Positions 25,370 through 33,554 of a stretch of DNA of 50,068 bases are shown in pieces; the stretch's first letter is position 1; every line of letters begins with the position of its first letter. The stretch is from Synergistaceae bacterium (GTDB taxonomy: Bacteria; Synergistota; Synergistia; Synergistales; Synergistaceae): the NCBI GenBank assembly GCA_031288335.1, contig JAITRO010000003.1:1-50068 (forward strand). Direction: 5' to 3'. A program made the translations under genes and the position numbers. Under the pieces are notes generated by a model. The model had not been told where the DNA came from. It ran no database searches and saw only the letters and a program-made list of their open reading frames with translations.

Positions 25370-26606
25370 CGTCCGCTCCTCCTTTTGTATCATCGATGAC
25401 ACGGTTCTCGTATTTGCGCCATTTGAAACAGACGAACGCCATCGCCAGAATGATGGCACCGCACGAGAGGAAAAACGCCGATCGCGTCATAAAGGTGTAG
25501 AACGTGTCGAAATACCAACGAGCGGCCAGAGCGCAGAACAAAAATACCGTAAAACCGCTCCACCGCCTGCCGCGGAATATCCTCCACACAAGATAAGCCG
25601 CAAAGGCGAGGCTCGCGGCGACATTCGGCGCAATCACGGAATCGGTAAAATACGGCGAGCCGCTAAATTCCCACACCATGGGGACCGTGAGCGCGAAACC
25701 GGAGACCGCGACGCACAGCAAACCCTGAAGGTCGAGGTCGGAGGCGCCGAGTTTCCATCCCAGCGCCTCGATCCCAAGGCCGACGGTCAATACCAGGAGA
25801 AAAAACGGTAAAAACGAGCCGTGCCTGCTGTTGATCACGCACATCCACGCGATCCAGTTCAGGATAGCGATGTTGCTGAAAAAAATTTTTCTCGTCGAAC
25901 CGCCGACGAGAAAATATTTTAACCTCGATTCGGGTTCTCCCTTTCCCGTCCTGGCGCGGCCGTACCACTCCCACCAAGCGGCAGCCGCGACGGCGAACAC
26001 CAGTACGGCCGGAACCGGAGGCCCCAGCGTCAGACCCCGCATATCTCCGGCATGATAAAAGAAACGCCCATCCCCGTATTCCATGTTAATGTAAATCAAA
26101 ACGACTGCCTCGAACATGACGAATATCGATATATCCCTCGCCAGCAAGCAGGTAGGGACATACACGACGAGCCATGAGAGCAGCAAGGATTCCAGGCTGC
26201 CTCCGGTGTGAAACACCTGGGAGGTCACAGCCATCGCGCCCATCAGCAAAAACCCTGAAAAAAAGAGCAGGGCCGTCGCGGATACGGCGCGTCCGCGCCG
26301 TTCCAAAAAACAGGCGGCCGTCACACTCGCGATATAAGAACCGGTGAGCAGCGCAATTTTGAGCCACCCGCTCATGAATCTCCAGTTGGCCGCTATGAAG
26401 CTCAAAACACCAATGCCTATCAAGAGTATGCCGAGCGCGACTATCACCATCGGGGATCGGCGCACGGCGGCGTAGGAATCGAGAATGACGCCGCGCTGTT
26501 GGTCCGTGATCAGTCCGCGCGCGACCCAATCGTTCGACTCGTTCGCTATAAACCTGCGCTTCGCCTCGGAAATCTTTCGCTCCAAATACATCGCCTCCAC
26601 AGACAT
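25359..26606 (-). CDS. DUF2157 polytopic membrane protein
   Basis: 415 residues with an N-terminal cytoplasmic helix pair (WVARGLITDQQRGVILDSY, the DUF2157 signature) and about ten membrane segments starting with MVIVALGILLIGIGVLSFIAANW. Function unknown. It forms a conserved pair with the GDYXXLXY protein. The start is uncertain. The track ATG at 26606 lacks a ribosome-binding site, and the next ATG (five codons in) has GGAGG only two bases away. A 13-bp hairpin sits just upstream in the leader. Divergent from the chemoreceptor gene. Confidence 0.8.
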   Translation of the reverse strand: MSVEAMYLERKISEAKRRFIANESNDWVARGLITDQQRGVILDSYAAVRRSPMVIVALGILLIGIGVLSFIAANWRFMSGWLKIALLTGSYIASVTAACFLERRGRAVSATALLFFSGFLLMGAMAVTSQVFHTGGSLESLLLSWLVVYVPTCLLARDISIFVMFEAVVLIYINMEYGDGRFFYHAGDMRGLTLGPPVPAVLVFAVAAAAWWEWYGRARTGKGEPESRLKYFLVGGSTRKIFFSNIAILNWIAWMCVINSRHGSFLPFFLLVLTVGLGIEALGWKLGASDLDLQGLLCVAVSGFALTVPMVWEFSGSPYFTDSVIAPNVAASLAFAAYLVWRIFRGRRWSGFTVFLFCALAARWYFDTFYTFMTRSAFFLSCGAIILAMAFVCFKWRKYENRVIDDTKGGADDAE

Positions 26607-26618
26607 ATTCTACAATCG

Positions 26619-26654
26619 GAAGAAAGCGCGGTCAAACCAGGCCGCGCTTTCTTC
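26619..26654 (-). terminator. Hairpin in the leader of the DUF2157 operon
   Basis: Perfect 13-bp inverted repeat GAAGAAAGCGCGG / CCGCGCTTTCTTC with a ten-base loop, ending 12 bases before the DUF2157 start. The A/T-rich ends are terminator-like. It lies between two divergent start codons, so it would act in the operon leader (attenuator) or as an insulator. No leader peptide or alternative pairing partner was found. Confidence 0.55.
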
Positions 26655-26697
26655 ATAAACTTCTTTCGCCGGGGTTTGGATGGAACACAAATTTTCA

Positions 26698-26725
26698 CTT
26701 TTTGTAAAGTAGTGGAAAATACTTT
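26698..26725 (+). promoter_or_regulatory. 28-nt element, copy B
   Basis: Contains TGTAAAGTAGTGGAAAATAC and runs into the TTGACA of the chemoreceptor promoter. 27 of 28 bases match copy A on the opposite strand at 11828-11855. Likely a regulator binding site. Confidence 0.5.
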
Positions 26726-26752
26726 TGACATTTGAGAAAAGGAATATAACAT
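26725..26752 (+). promoter_or_regulatory. Promoter of the chemoreceptor gene
   Basis: Perfect -35 TTGACA (26725-26730), 16-bp spacer and TAACAT (26747-26752). TATAAC at 26745 would leave only 14 bp. About 80 bases of leader precede the ATG. Confidence 0.5.
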
Positions 26753-26834
26753 TGCAACTGTTTTGTTCAAAGGTTGAAAAGCGGCGAATAATCGTCAAGC
26801 TAATACCTAATAATATTGCAGGAGGCATATATTA

Positions 26835-28631
26835 ATGCAATGGTTCAAAGATCTGCGCACAATGTCCAAAATTCTGCTCCTTACAGCGATGATGCTGGTT
26901 CTTTTGATTGTCGTGTCATTCACCGGATATCGTACAAGCAACAGCATAAACTACGATATGAACAATCTGTATAAGAATTACGCCATGCCCGCCATATGGA
27001 TGGAAGAGATGAAATCGATTTCCATACAGAACAGGCATCTGATTTTGAGCATGCTGAACACCACTGAAATGGACGAAATATGGGCTCACGATTCCAAAAT
27101 CAAGGAAAATAGGAAGCGCATCAACGAATTGCTCGCGTTGTACGCCAACATCGATCAAACAAGCGAAGAAAAGGCGATGGTGTCGAAAATAGAGACAGTC
27201 ATGCTCACCGTTGATAAATTACAAGACGAGGTGATCGATGCCCAAAAAAATGATAGAGGCGAAAAAAGTGCATATTTGCTCGACAGCGTAAAGGCGGGAA
27301 GCGAGATTGCCAACGCCGCGAACAAGAATATCGAGCTGATAGACGAACTCGTGGATATGCTGGTGATGAGAGCCGACGAGGTCTCCAGCAGAGCTTCCGC
27401 CACGGCAGGTGCCGGCATAATGAGAATCATAATTTTATCCGCCGCGGCGGTAACGCTTGGCATAGCGCTCGGGCTGCTCATCTCCGGAACGATAACCGGG
27501 GGCATCGCCGGCATAGAGAACAGTATAAAAACGTTTGCCGATGGGGATCTGACCATTTCATTTCCGGCCACCGGCAGAGATGAACTCGCGCAAATGGGCA
27601 GAGAACTCGGCAGTATGGCGGAAACTCTCAAAAACATAATAAAATCGGTCAAGACCGCGAGCGAACATATAGCCGGGAGTTCCGAGGAGTTTTCCGCTCT
27701 CGCGGAAGAGACCAACGCCACCATGGAGGAGTTCAGGTCGAGCGTCGACGCGATAGGGCTCGAACTGAACAGTCTGGCCGCGACGGGCGAGGAAGTGAAC
27801 GCGTCAGTGGAGGAAGTCGCCGCCGGCGCGCAATCGACGGCTGAAAAGGGCACCGACATCGCCCGTCAAGTCGAAGCGGCTATGAACGCCGGAGAAAACG
27901 GAATGACCGCTGTGCAAAAGACCATGAGCGGCATTGGCGGAGTGGTCAGAAACGCCACCGAGGCAGTCCGGAGCGTACAGGAACTGAGCAGCCGCACACA
28001 CCGGATACAGAATTTTGTAGCTCAAATAGGAGGAATAGCCGATCAGACGAACTTGCTGGCGCTCAACGCCGCGATAGAAGCCGCGCGCGCCGGGGAGGCG
28101 GGGCGGGGTTTTGCCGTGGTGGCGGAAGAAGTGCGGAAACTTGCCGAGGACAGCAACATCGCCGCGAAGAACATTGCCGACCTTGCCGAGACCATAAGCG
28201 GCGACCTCGATCATATGGTAACCGTTTCGCTCGACAATGCCAAAGCCTCGCAGGAAGCGCAAAACCTGTCTACTGAGATCGAAAATATAATCTCACAGAT
28301 GATAATCTCCCTGAAGAGCATCGCCAGCTCCACACAAGACCTTGCCGCCGTCTCAGAGGAGCAGGCGGCTTCCAGCGAGGAGATAGCCGAAGCGGTGCAG
28401 AATATATCCACAAAGGTCGCTAGCACCGCCAGTGCCGGCGATCAGATTCGCAGCGGAGTTGGCAGCGTGGCCGCGTCCGCCGAACGGATAGCGGTCAGAT
28501 CAGAGGCATTGTCGAGCTTATCGGCCGAACTCGAAAATATACTGACGTTCTTCAAGCTGGACAAAGACACCGCCAAACCCGGCGCACAGTTGAAAGGCAT
28601 CTCCGCAAAAAGGCTGCCGTCAAAAATTTGA
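26835..28631 (+). CDS. Methyl-accepting chemotaxis protein
   Basis: 598 residues, ATG 26835 with AGGAGG upstream. Membrane segment 1 at about 11-31, a periplasmic four-helix-bundle sensor at 32-190, segment 2 at about 195-217, then HAMP, then a long coiled coil. The signalling hairpin tip [20 protein letters not shown] lies near residues 399-418. The protein passes ligand information to CheA/CheW at the pole. The sensor is the 4HB_MCP type ([18 protein letters not shown]), which often binds small amino or organic acids. No CheR/CheB-docking NWETF-like tail is present. No other chemotaxis gene lies in the window. It has its own promoter with the 28-nt element. Confidence 0.93.
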   Translation: MQWFKDLRTMSKILLLTAMMLVLLIVVSFTGYRTSNSINYDMNNLYKNYAMPAIWMEEMKSISIQNRHLILSMLNTTEMDEIWAHDSKIKENRKRINELLALYANIDQTSEEKAMVSKIETVMLTVDKLQDEVIDAQKNDRGEKSAYLLDSVKAGSEIANAANKNIELIDELVDMLVMRADEVSSRASATAGAGIMRIIILSAAAVTLGIALGLLISGTITGGIAGIENSIKTFADGDLTISFPATGRDELAQMGRELGSMAETLKNIIKSVKTASEHIAGSSEEFSALAEETNATMEEFRSSVDAIGLELNSLAATGEEVNASVEEVAAGAQSTAEKGTDIARQVEAAMNAGENGMTAVQKTMSGIGGVVRNATEAVRSVQELSSRTHRIQNFVAQIGGIADQTNLLALNAAIEAARAGEAGRGFAVVAEEVRKLAEDSNIAAKNIADLAETISGDLDHMVTVSLDNAKASQEAQNLSTEIENIISQMIISLKSIASSTQDLAAVSEEQAASSEEIAEAVQNISTKVASTASAGDQIRSGVGSVAASAERIAVRSEALSSLSAELENILTFFKLDKDTAKPGAQLKGISAKRLPSKI

Positions 28632-28662
28632 CGCGTCCGGCCTGCCGCCGCGAGGATAAAAT

Positions 28663-28691
28663 TTGACAACCGCACAATTCTATGCTAGCCT
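28663..28691 (+). promoter_or_regulatory. Promoter of the symporter leader
   Basis: TTGACA (28663-28668), 17-bp spacer ending in TGC, and TAGCCT (28686-28691): a consensus -35 with an extended -10. It would start the leader transcript near 28698, just before the Shine-Dalgarno sequence of the leader peptide. Confidence 0.65.
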
Positions 28692-28726
28692 ACCAAATGT
28701 CAATTTTTGGAGGGAGCGGTAAATTT

Positions 28727-28807
28727 ATGCCGTTTGTCCGTATTTTTAAAGAGGCTTACCTTTACTACTATTACGGAACTGGACCCCTTTGGAGTCCGGG
28801 ATTGTAG
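28727..28807 (+). CDS. Tyrosine-rich leader peptide (26 aa) of the symporter gene
   Basis: This ORF is too short for the track. It has a strong GGAGGGAG at 28709-28716, ATG 28727 and TAG 28805-28807. The middle reads YLYYYYGTGPLW, with five Tyr codons in six (28757-28774). Such a run of one amino acid, between a promoter and a terminator, is the hallmark of a ribosome-stalling attenuation leader (as in trp, his or pheA leaders). A ribosome waiting for charged tRNA-Tyr would stop just before the antiterminator strand at 28781-28792. A ribosome that finishes at the TAG would approach or cover that strand. The peptide itself is not expected to have another role. Confidence 0.75.
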   Translation: MPFVRIFKEAYLYYYYGTGPLWSPGL

Positions 28808-28890
28808 TATTTGGCCTCAAAAAGGACAGACGACGCAAACCGGTTAAAAAATCCAAAGAGGGTCCCGCAAAGCGGGGCCCTCTTATTTTA
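28781..28890 (+). terminator. Attenuator: antiterminator and intrinsic terminator before the symporter
   Basis: Terminator: bases 28857-28868 pair with 28872-28883 (12 bp including one U-G) around an AAA loop, followed by TTATTTTATT. Antiterminator: GGACCCCTTTGG at 28781-28792, inside the leader ORF, pairs with 28853-28865 (CCAAAG, bulged A, GGGTCC), 12 bp with one bulge. The two structures share 28857-28865 and exclude each other. A third, weaker hairpin (28779-28784 with 28794-28799) could block the antiterminator strand when no ribosome stalls. Confidence 0.75.
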
Positions 28891-28907
28891 TTGAGGGGGT
28901 ATTTTAT

Positions 28908-30458
28908 GTGTTTGTAAAAATTTCCATGATGTGCGTTTTTTTTGCGGTCACGATTGCGGTGGGGCTGATTTGCCGGAACCGCGGCACGTCGGTCGACGGT
29001 TTCGTGCTCGGCGGACGGGCGATAGGTCCGTGGCTCACGGCTTTCGCTTACGGCACGTCGTATTTTTCCGCCGTGGTTTTCGTGGGTTACGCCGGACAGT
29101 TCGGCTGGCGTTTCGGCATCTCGGCCGTGTGGATAGGGCTCGGCAACGCCTTTATCGGCTCGCTCTTGGCCTGGGTCGTCCTGGCACGCCGGACGCGAGT
29201 CATGACGAGGCACATCAACAGCGCGACGATGCCGGATTTTTTCGGGAAGCGCTATGGCTCGTCCTCCCTCAAAGTCGGGGCGTCCATCATCACCTTCGTG
29301 TTTTTGGTTCCCTACACGGCCTCGTTGTATAACGGTCTGTCGAGGCTGTTCTCGATGGCTTTCAGCGTGGATTTCACCGTATGTATAGCCGCCATGGCGA
29401 TACTTACCGGTGTCTACGTCATAACGGGGGGATACCGCGCCACGGCGGTCAACGATTTCATTCAGGGCGTGATAATGCTTGTCGGCATCATCGCCGTGAT
29501 CTCGTCGGTGCTTGCCGTAAACGGGGGCTTTACCCAGTCGATCGAGGCTTTGTCCCGGGTGGAGGACGCCGCGGTCTCCGCGTCGCCGGGGATATTCGCC
29601 TCGTTCTTCGGGCCGGCCCCGTTTGATCTGCTCGGCGTGGTGATACTGACCTCGGTGGGGACGTGGGGGCTGCCGCAGATGGTCCAAAAATTCTACTCCA
29701 TCCGCTCCGAGAAAAACATAAACACCGGCACAGTGGTATCCACGGTGTTTGCCGTGATAGTTTCAGGCGGTTGTTACTTTCTCGGCGCTTTCGGCCGGCT
29801 TTTCACGGATGGCGCGAGCGTGGCATCCGGCGGCTTTGATTCCATAATACCGGCGATGCTCTCCGGATTTTCCGATCCGCTCATTGGCGTCGTGATCGTG
29901 CTGGTATTCGCCGCGTCGATATCAACGCTCTCATCTCTTGTAATGGCATCCGCGTCGACGTTCACACTCGACTTTTTGCAGGGAGAGACGAAGAAAATGG
30001 ACGAAAAGACGCAGCTATTCACAATAAGAATCCTCATAGCGTTCTTCATCGTCGTCTCGTCGGTCATCGCGACGATACAGTACAAGGGCGGCGTGAGTTT
30101 CATAGCGCAGCTCATGGGAGTATCGTGGGGCGCTCTCGCCGGCGCTTTTCTCGCTCCATTCCTCTACGGATTGTACTGGCGCGGCGCGGCGAAGGGCGCG
30201 GTGTGGTGCAACTTCATTTTCGCCTCGGTCTTCATGATAGCGAATATATTGTTCAGGCCGTATTTTCCGAAGATGCTGGCTTCCCCCATCAATGCGGGCG
30301 CGTTCACGATGCTCGCCGGATTCGTCATCGTGCCGCTGGTCAGTGTGTTCGTCAGAAAACCGGCGGATTCTCTCGTCAATCATTGCTTCGCATGTTACGA
30401 GACGACCATATCCGTCAAAGCCGCCGAATCGCTCGGCTCGCCGGAGCGAGACATGTAA
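28908..30458 (+). CDS. Sodium:solute symporter (SSS family), probably for tyrosine or a related solute
   Basis: 516 residues from GTG 28908, with GAGGGGG eight bases upstream. The overlapping ATG at 28906 is out of frame and stops at once. About 13 membrane segments. VDGFVLGGRAIGPWLTAFAYG, YVITGGYRATAVNDFIQG and the ASISTLSSLVMASAS segment (Na2-site helix 8) are clear SSS/PutP-type features. The transporter couples sodium entry to solute uptake at the inner membrane. Sequence alone does not give the substrate. The Tyr-rich leader upstream suggests an aromatic amino acid, tyrosine first. It is a single gene, followed directly by repeat copy 4. Confidence 0.9.
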   Translation: MFVKISMMCVFFAVTIAVGLICRNRGTSVDGFVLGGRAIGPWLTAFAYGTSYFSAVVFVGYAGQFGWRFGISAVWIGLGNAFIGSLLAWVVLARRTRVMTRHINSATMPDFFGKRYGSSSLKVGASIITFVFLVPYTASLYNGLSRLFSMAFSVDFTVCIAAMAILTGVYVITGGYRATAVNDFIQGVIMLVGIIAVISSVLAVNGGFTQSIEALSRVEDAAVSASPGIFASFFGPAPFDLLGVVILTSVGTWGLPQMVQKFYSIRSEKNINTGTVVSTVFAVIVSGGCYFLGAFGRLFTDGASVASGGFDSIIPAMLSGFSDPLIGVVIVLVFAASISTLSSLVMASASTFTLDFLQGETKKMDEKTQLFTIRILIAFFIVVSSVIATIQYKGGVSFIAQLMGVSWGALAGAFLAPFLYGLYWRGAAKGAVWCNFIFASVFMIANILFRPYFPKMLASPINAGAFTMLAGFVIVPLVSVFVRKPADSLVNHCFACYETTISVKAAESLGSPERDM

Positions 30459-30578
30459 AAACCTTGGGGCTCCGCCCCAAACCCCGGCAGGGAGCTTGCT
30501 CCCTGCACCCTCATTAAAGGGAAGGGGTCAAGGGGCTTGCTCCTTGCGGGGTGTGGGGCAGAGCCCCAAGGTTCTGTT
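30459..30578. repeat. GC-rich palindromic intergenic repeat, copy 4
   Basis: Begins at the symporter stop with AACCTTGGGGCTCCGCCCCA, then GGCAGGGAGCTTGCTCCCTGC, CAAGGGGCTTGCTCCTTG and GTGGGGCAGAGCCCCAAGGTT. The two ends are inverted copies, so the whole unit can fold on itself. Confidence 0.85.
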
Positions 30579-30611
30579 AATAATTTTTACATCAATACGG
30601 AGGATAAAAAA

Positions 30612-32264
30612 ATGCCAATTACTGAACTATTAAAAAACAACGCGAGGCAAAACGGAGACGCCGCAGCGGTGGTGGAACTGAGCCCGCGTTCAGGTTCGGA
30701 CAGGATAGTTTCGCCGTCCGATTACGACAGGTCTGACAGTTTTCCTGATTTATCGGCCCGGCGCGAGATGACATGGAGGACGATGGACCGCGACGCGGAC
30801 AGGATAGCCAACTTCTGCATTTCTCTGGGCCTGGGCAAGGGAAAGCACGTCGCCGTCCTCATGAAGAACGCCCTCGAATGGTTCCCGATATATTTCGGGA
30901 TAATGAGAAGCGGAGCGCTGGTCGTGCCCATCAACTTCCGCAACACGACGGAAGAAACCCGGCAATGCCTGGAACTGACGCGACCCGAGGCTATTTTCTT
31001 CGGGCCAGAATATGCCGATCAAATGGCGTCCATCTGTGAGGAAGGGACGAGCGTAAAGACGTTCGTCTCGACGTCGCCCGACTGCCCCGATTTCGCCGTC
31101 AAGTATTTCGACTGCGTGCGCGGCGCGAGCGGCAAACATCCGAACGTTCCCGTCTCCGACGAGGACGACGCGGCCATATACTTCACTTCAGGCACCACCG
31201 GACAGCCAAAGGCCATCCTTCATACGCACTCGTCAATAATGTCGGTATGCGTCACCGAACAGACGCACCACGGGCAGAAAGCAAGCGACGTATTTCTGTG
31301 TCTCGCCCCCCTGTTCCACACGGGAGCGATGATGCACTGGCTGGGAAGCCTCGTCTCGTGCAGTAAGGCCGTACTGCTGCGCGACGGCAAACCCAGGTCC
31401 ATTTTGAACGCGCTGTCGGAGGAAGGCGTGACGATAGCTTTCATGCTGGTTCCATGGGTGCAGGACATACTTCAGGAGGTGGAAAACGGAAATCTGTCCT
31501 TCGAAGACTACAACCTCGACAGGTGGCGCTTGATGCACATAGGCGCGCAACCAGTGCCGCCGGAGCTGATAGCGCGCTGGCGTGAGTTTTTCCCCGAGCA
31601 GCAGTATGACACAAATTATGGGCTGAGCGAATCCATGGGCCCTGGATGCGTACATCTGGGCGTGGAAAATCTCCGCAAGGTCGGGGCCATAGGCAAACCT
31701 GGGATAAACTGGCAGGCGAAGATAGTGTCCAACGATGGGAAAGACGTGCCGCAGGGAATGATAGGCGAACTCGCGGTCAAAGGCCCAGGGGTGATGAAAC
31801 TCTACTACCGCGACGAGGAATCGACGGCCTCCACCCTGCGCGGCGGATGGCTCTACACCGGCGACATGGGCTACACGGATGAAGAGGGCTTCATCTACCT
31901 CGTCGACAGGAAAAAAGACGTGATAATCAGCGGCGGCGAGAACATATTCCCTATTCAGATAGAAGATCACATCAGGACGATGGGCTGCGTGAAAGACGTC
32001 GCCGTGATAGGCGGTTACGACAAACGCCTGCTGGAAGTACCGGTGGCTGTCGTGTCTATGAAGGACGGCGCGTCCGCCGGCGAGAACGACTTCGCGGTAC
32101 ATTGCGAGGCGCTTCCCCGCTACAAGAGACCGCGCAGATTCATATTCGCCGACGTACCGCGAAACGCGACGGGCAAAATAGAAAAACCGCGCCTGCGAGC
32201 CATGTACGGCGGCGCGCCGGCGCGGGACGATGTTCATGGGAAGACTGGAAAGCCGACGGCCTAA
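30612..32264 (+). CDS. Acyl-CoA synthetase (AMP-forming, ANL superfamily)
   Basis: 550 residues from ATG 30612, with GGAGG eight bases upstream. The track start lies inside the repeat. Core motifs: IYFTSGTTGQPKAILHTH (P-loop-like A3), NYGLSES (A5), GWLYTGDMGYTDEEGF (A7), DRKKDVIISGGENIFP (A8) and the C-terminal NATGKIEKPRLR with the catalytic Lys (A10). It activates a carboxylic acid as acyl-AMP and transfers it to CoA. The substrate, whether fatty, aromatic or branched-chain acid, is not readable. In an amino-acid fermenter, aryl- or acyl-acid activation is plausible. Its 3' end overlaps the broken patatin gene by 35 bases. Confidence 0.9.
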   Translation: MPITELLKNNARQNGDAAAVVELSPRSGSDRIVSPSDYDRSDSFPDLSARREMTWRTMDRDADRIANFCISLGLGKGKHVAVLMKNALEWFPIYFGIMRSGALVVPINFRNTTEETRQCLELTRPEAIFFGPEYADQMASICEEGTSVKTFVSTSPDCPDFAVKYFDCVRGASGKHPNVPVSDEDDAAIYFTSGTTGQPKAILHTHSSIMSVCVTEQTHHGQKASDVFLCLAPLFHTGAMMHWLGSLVSCSKAVLLRDGKPRSILNALSEEGVTIAFMLVPWVQDILQEVENGNLSFEDYNLDRWRLMHIGAQPVPPELIARWREFFPEQQYDTNYGLSESMGPGCVHLGVENLRKVGAIGKPGINWQAKIVSNDGKDVPQGMIGELAVKGPGVMKLYYRDEESTASTLRGGWLYTGDMGYTDEEGFIYLVDRKKDVIISGGENIFPIQIEDHIRTMGCVKDVAVIGGYDKRLLEVPVAVVSMKDGASAGENDFAVHCEALPRYKRPRRFIFADVPRNATGKIEKPRLRAMYGGAPARDDVHGKTGKPTA

Positions 32265-32608
32265 TATAGGGCTTGTACTGTCGGGAGGCGGAGCCAAAGG
32301 CGCTTATCAGGCGGGCATAGTGAAGGCGCTCGCCGAGATGGAAGCGCCGATATGCGCGATATCGGGCGCGTCCATCGGCGCGCTGAACGGAGCTGTTGCG
32401 GCGTCGCTCGCCTTTTGCTCGCCGCGCAGGAGATAGACGGCGGAAAAATACGTCGACCGGCAAAAACACCCCGACGCGGCGCTGATGGAAATAACAGCGA
32501 GAGAAAAAGATAAACCGATCAGCCGAAGAAAATCCGTTCATGGATAGACCAAGGCTACAGGGACACGATGAGATGCGTGCGGCCGTGGATACAATTTTTG
32601 AGATGACA
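32230..32608 (+). pseudogene. Decayed patatin-like phospholipase gene
   Basis: The first 60 residues are a perfect patatin N-terminus: LVLSGGGAKGAYQAGIV (oxyanion hole) and SGASIGALNG (GxSxG nucleophile). A TAG at 32434 follows, then in the same frame EKYVDRQKHPDAALMEITA, like the pre-C-terminal strand of the family, and a stop. A different frame then gives WIDQGYRDTMR, like the family's closing helix. The middle, with the catalytic Asp of the DG(G/A) motif, is gone (the family is usually about 300 residues). So an internal deletion plus nonsense and frameshift changes have destroyed the gene. The product would be inactive. Confidence 0.7.
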
Positions 32609-32627
32609 GCCGCGGCCGCCGCGAGTC

Positions 32628-33344
32628 TTATCTGCGCCTGCCCATTATCCTGAGCAGATGGATGAAGATATTGATGAAATCCAGATACATTTCGAGCGCC
32701 GCCACAACGGCCACACTCTGCATGACCTCATCCCCCTGTCCGCTCGACGCGGCGATTCCGCGCCACTTGAACGAATCGTATGCCGCCAGGCCCGTGAATA
32801 TCAAGACTGCCATTATCGATATGACCATGCTCATATTCTCGCCGCCTATAAACATGTTGGCCACGATCGCAATGACCAAGCCGATCAGCCCCATTTTCAG
32901 GAAGTCGCCGAATTCGGTGAGATCACGTTTAGTGACGGCCCCGTATACGCTCATCGCGCCGAACAGTCCGGCTGAGATGAAAAACGCCCCGGCCACCGAT
33001 TCCTGCGTGTAGATAAGAAGCAACGGCGCGATGGTCAGCCCATTGAGGCCCGAATACACGAAAAACAGCGCGCTCGCCGTCGCCGGAGCGAGGGAGGTGA
33101 CCTTGGCCGACAGGAAGAACACTATTCCCAACTCGGCCACGCAAAGGACGATGAAGGGAGTCATGCCGTGCGAGACGAAAAGCGCATACATGACAGTCTG
33201 CGAAGTGACCGCTAAATACGCCACACAACCCGTCACCACGAGCCCTAACATCATCCAGACATACACTCTTCTCATGAACCCCGAGACCGCCTGTGCCGCG
33301 CGGGACGCTTCCGGCGTGTAATACTTTTCTCTTTCAATATCCAT
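32628..33344 (-). CDS. Bax inhibitor-1 / YccA-YbhL family membrane protein
   Basis: 238 residues with seven membrane segments. The FMRRVYVWMMLGLVVTG start, the VYSGLNGLTIAPLLLIYT centre and the GLAAYDSFKWR motif are diagnostic of the UPF0005/BI-1 family. Bacterial members (YbhL, YccA, Bacillus YetJ) are inner-membrane proteins. YetJ is a pH-dependent calcium leak and YccA modulates FtsH. The role here is unknown. The C-terminus ends in basic RIMGRRR. ATG with GGAG about ten bases upstream, and a good promoter behind it. Confidence 0.9.
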   Translation of the reverse strand: MDIEREKYYTPEASRAAQAVSGFMRRVYVWMMLGLVVTGCVAYLAVTSQTVMYALFVSHGMTPFIVLCVAELGIVFFLSAKVTSLAPATASALFFVYSGLNGLTIAPLLLIYTQESVAGAFFISAGLFGAMSVYGAVTKRDLTEFGDFLKMGLIGLVIAIVANMFIGGENMSMVISIMAVLIFTGLAAYDSFKWRGIAASSGQGDEVMQSVAVVAALEMYLDFINIFIHLLRIMGRRR

Positions 33345-33396
33345 AAGTTTCTCATCTCCTTCGATATTCTTTATTTACCGCTGTTACATAATTATA

Positions 33397-33424
33397 ATTA
33401 TACGTAGCGCGCCGCAAAAATCAA
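33397..33424 (-). promoter_or_regulatory. Promoter of the BI-1 family gene
   Basis: On the minus strand TTGATT (33424-33419), a 16-bp spacer and TATAAT (33402-33397). A second TATAAT lies directly downstream at 33396-33391. Confidence 0.55.
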
Positions 33425-33434
33425 GCGAAATTAT

Positions 33435-33490
33435 TGAGGGCGCAGGGAGCAAGCTCCCTGCCGGGTTCGGGCGGAGCCCGAGATCTTTCA
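33435..33490. repeat. GC-rich palindromic intergenic repeat, copy 5 (short)
   Basis: Only two modules remain: GCAGGGAGCAAGCTCCCTGC and GGGTTCGGGCGGAGCCCGAG, the right half of copy 2. It lies between divergent genes rather than after a stop codon. Confidence 0.75.
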
Positions 33491-33503
33491 TCACTCGTTC
33501 TTA

Positions 33504-33512
33504 TGCTACAAT
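33504..33512 (+). promoter_or_regulatory. Extended -10 promoter of the DUF362 gene
   Basis: TGCTACAAT, same form as at 15061 and 21394 with one change. It starts near 33520, before the GGGGGAGG site. Confidence 0.45.
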
Positions 33513-33554
33513 AAAAATTATAGATTCCATTTGGGGGAGGATCGCAATTCTATC

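Noticed and set aside
28746-29687. 313-residue minus-strand ORF over the leader and symporter
   Set aside because: Rich in Arg, His and Pro, as is typical of a shadow frame. It would run through the attenuator and the start of a clear SSS gene.
31233-32297. 354-residue minus-strand ORF
   Set aside because: Shadow of the acyl-CoA synthetase, with no supporting motif.
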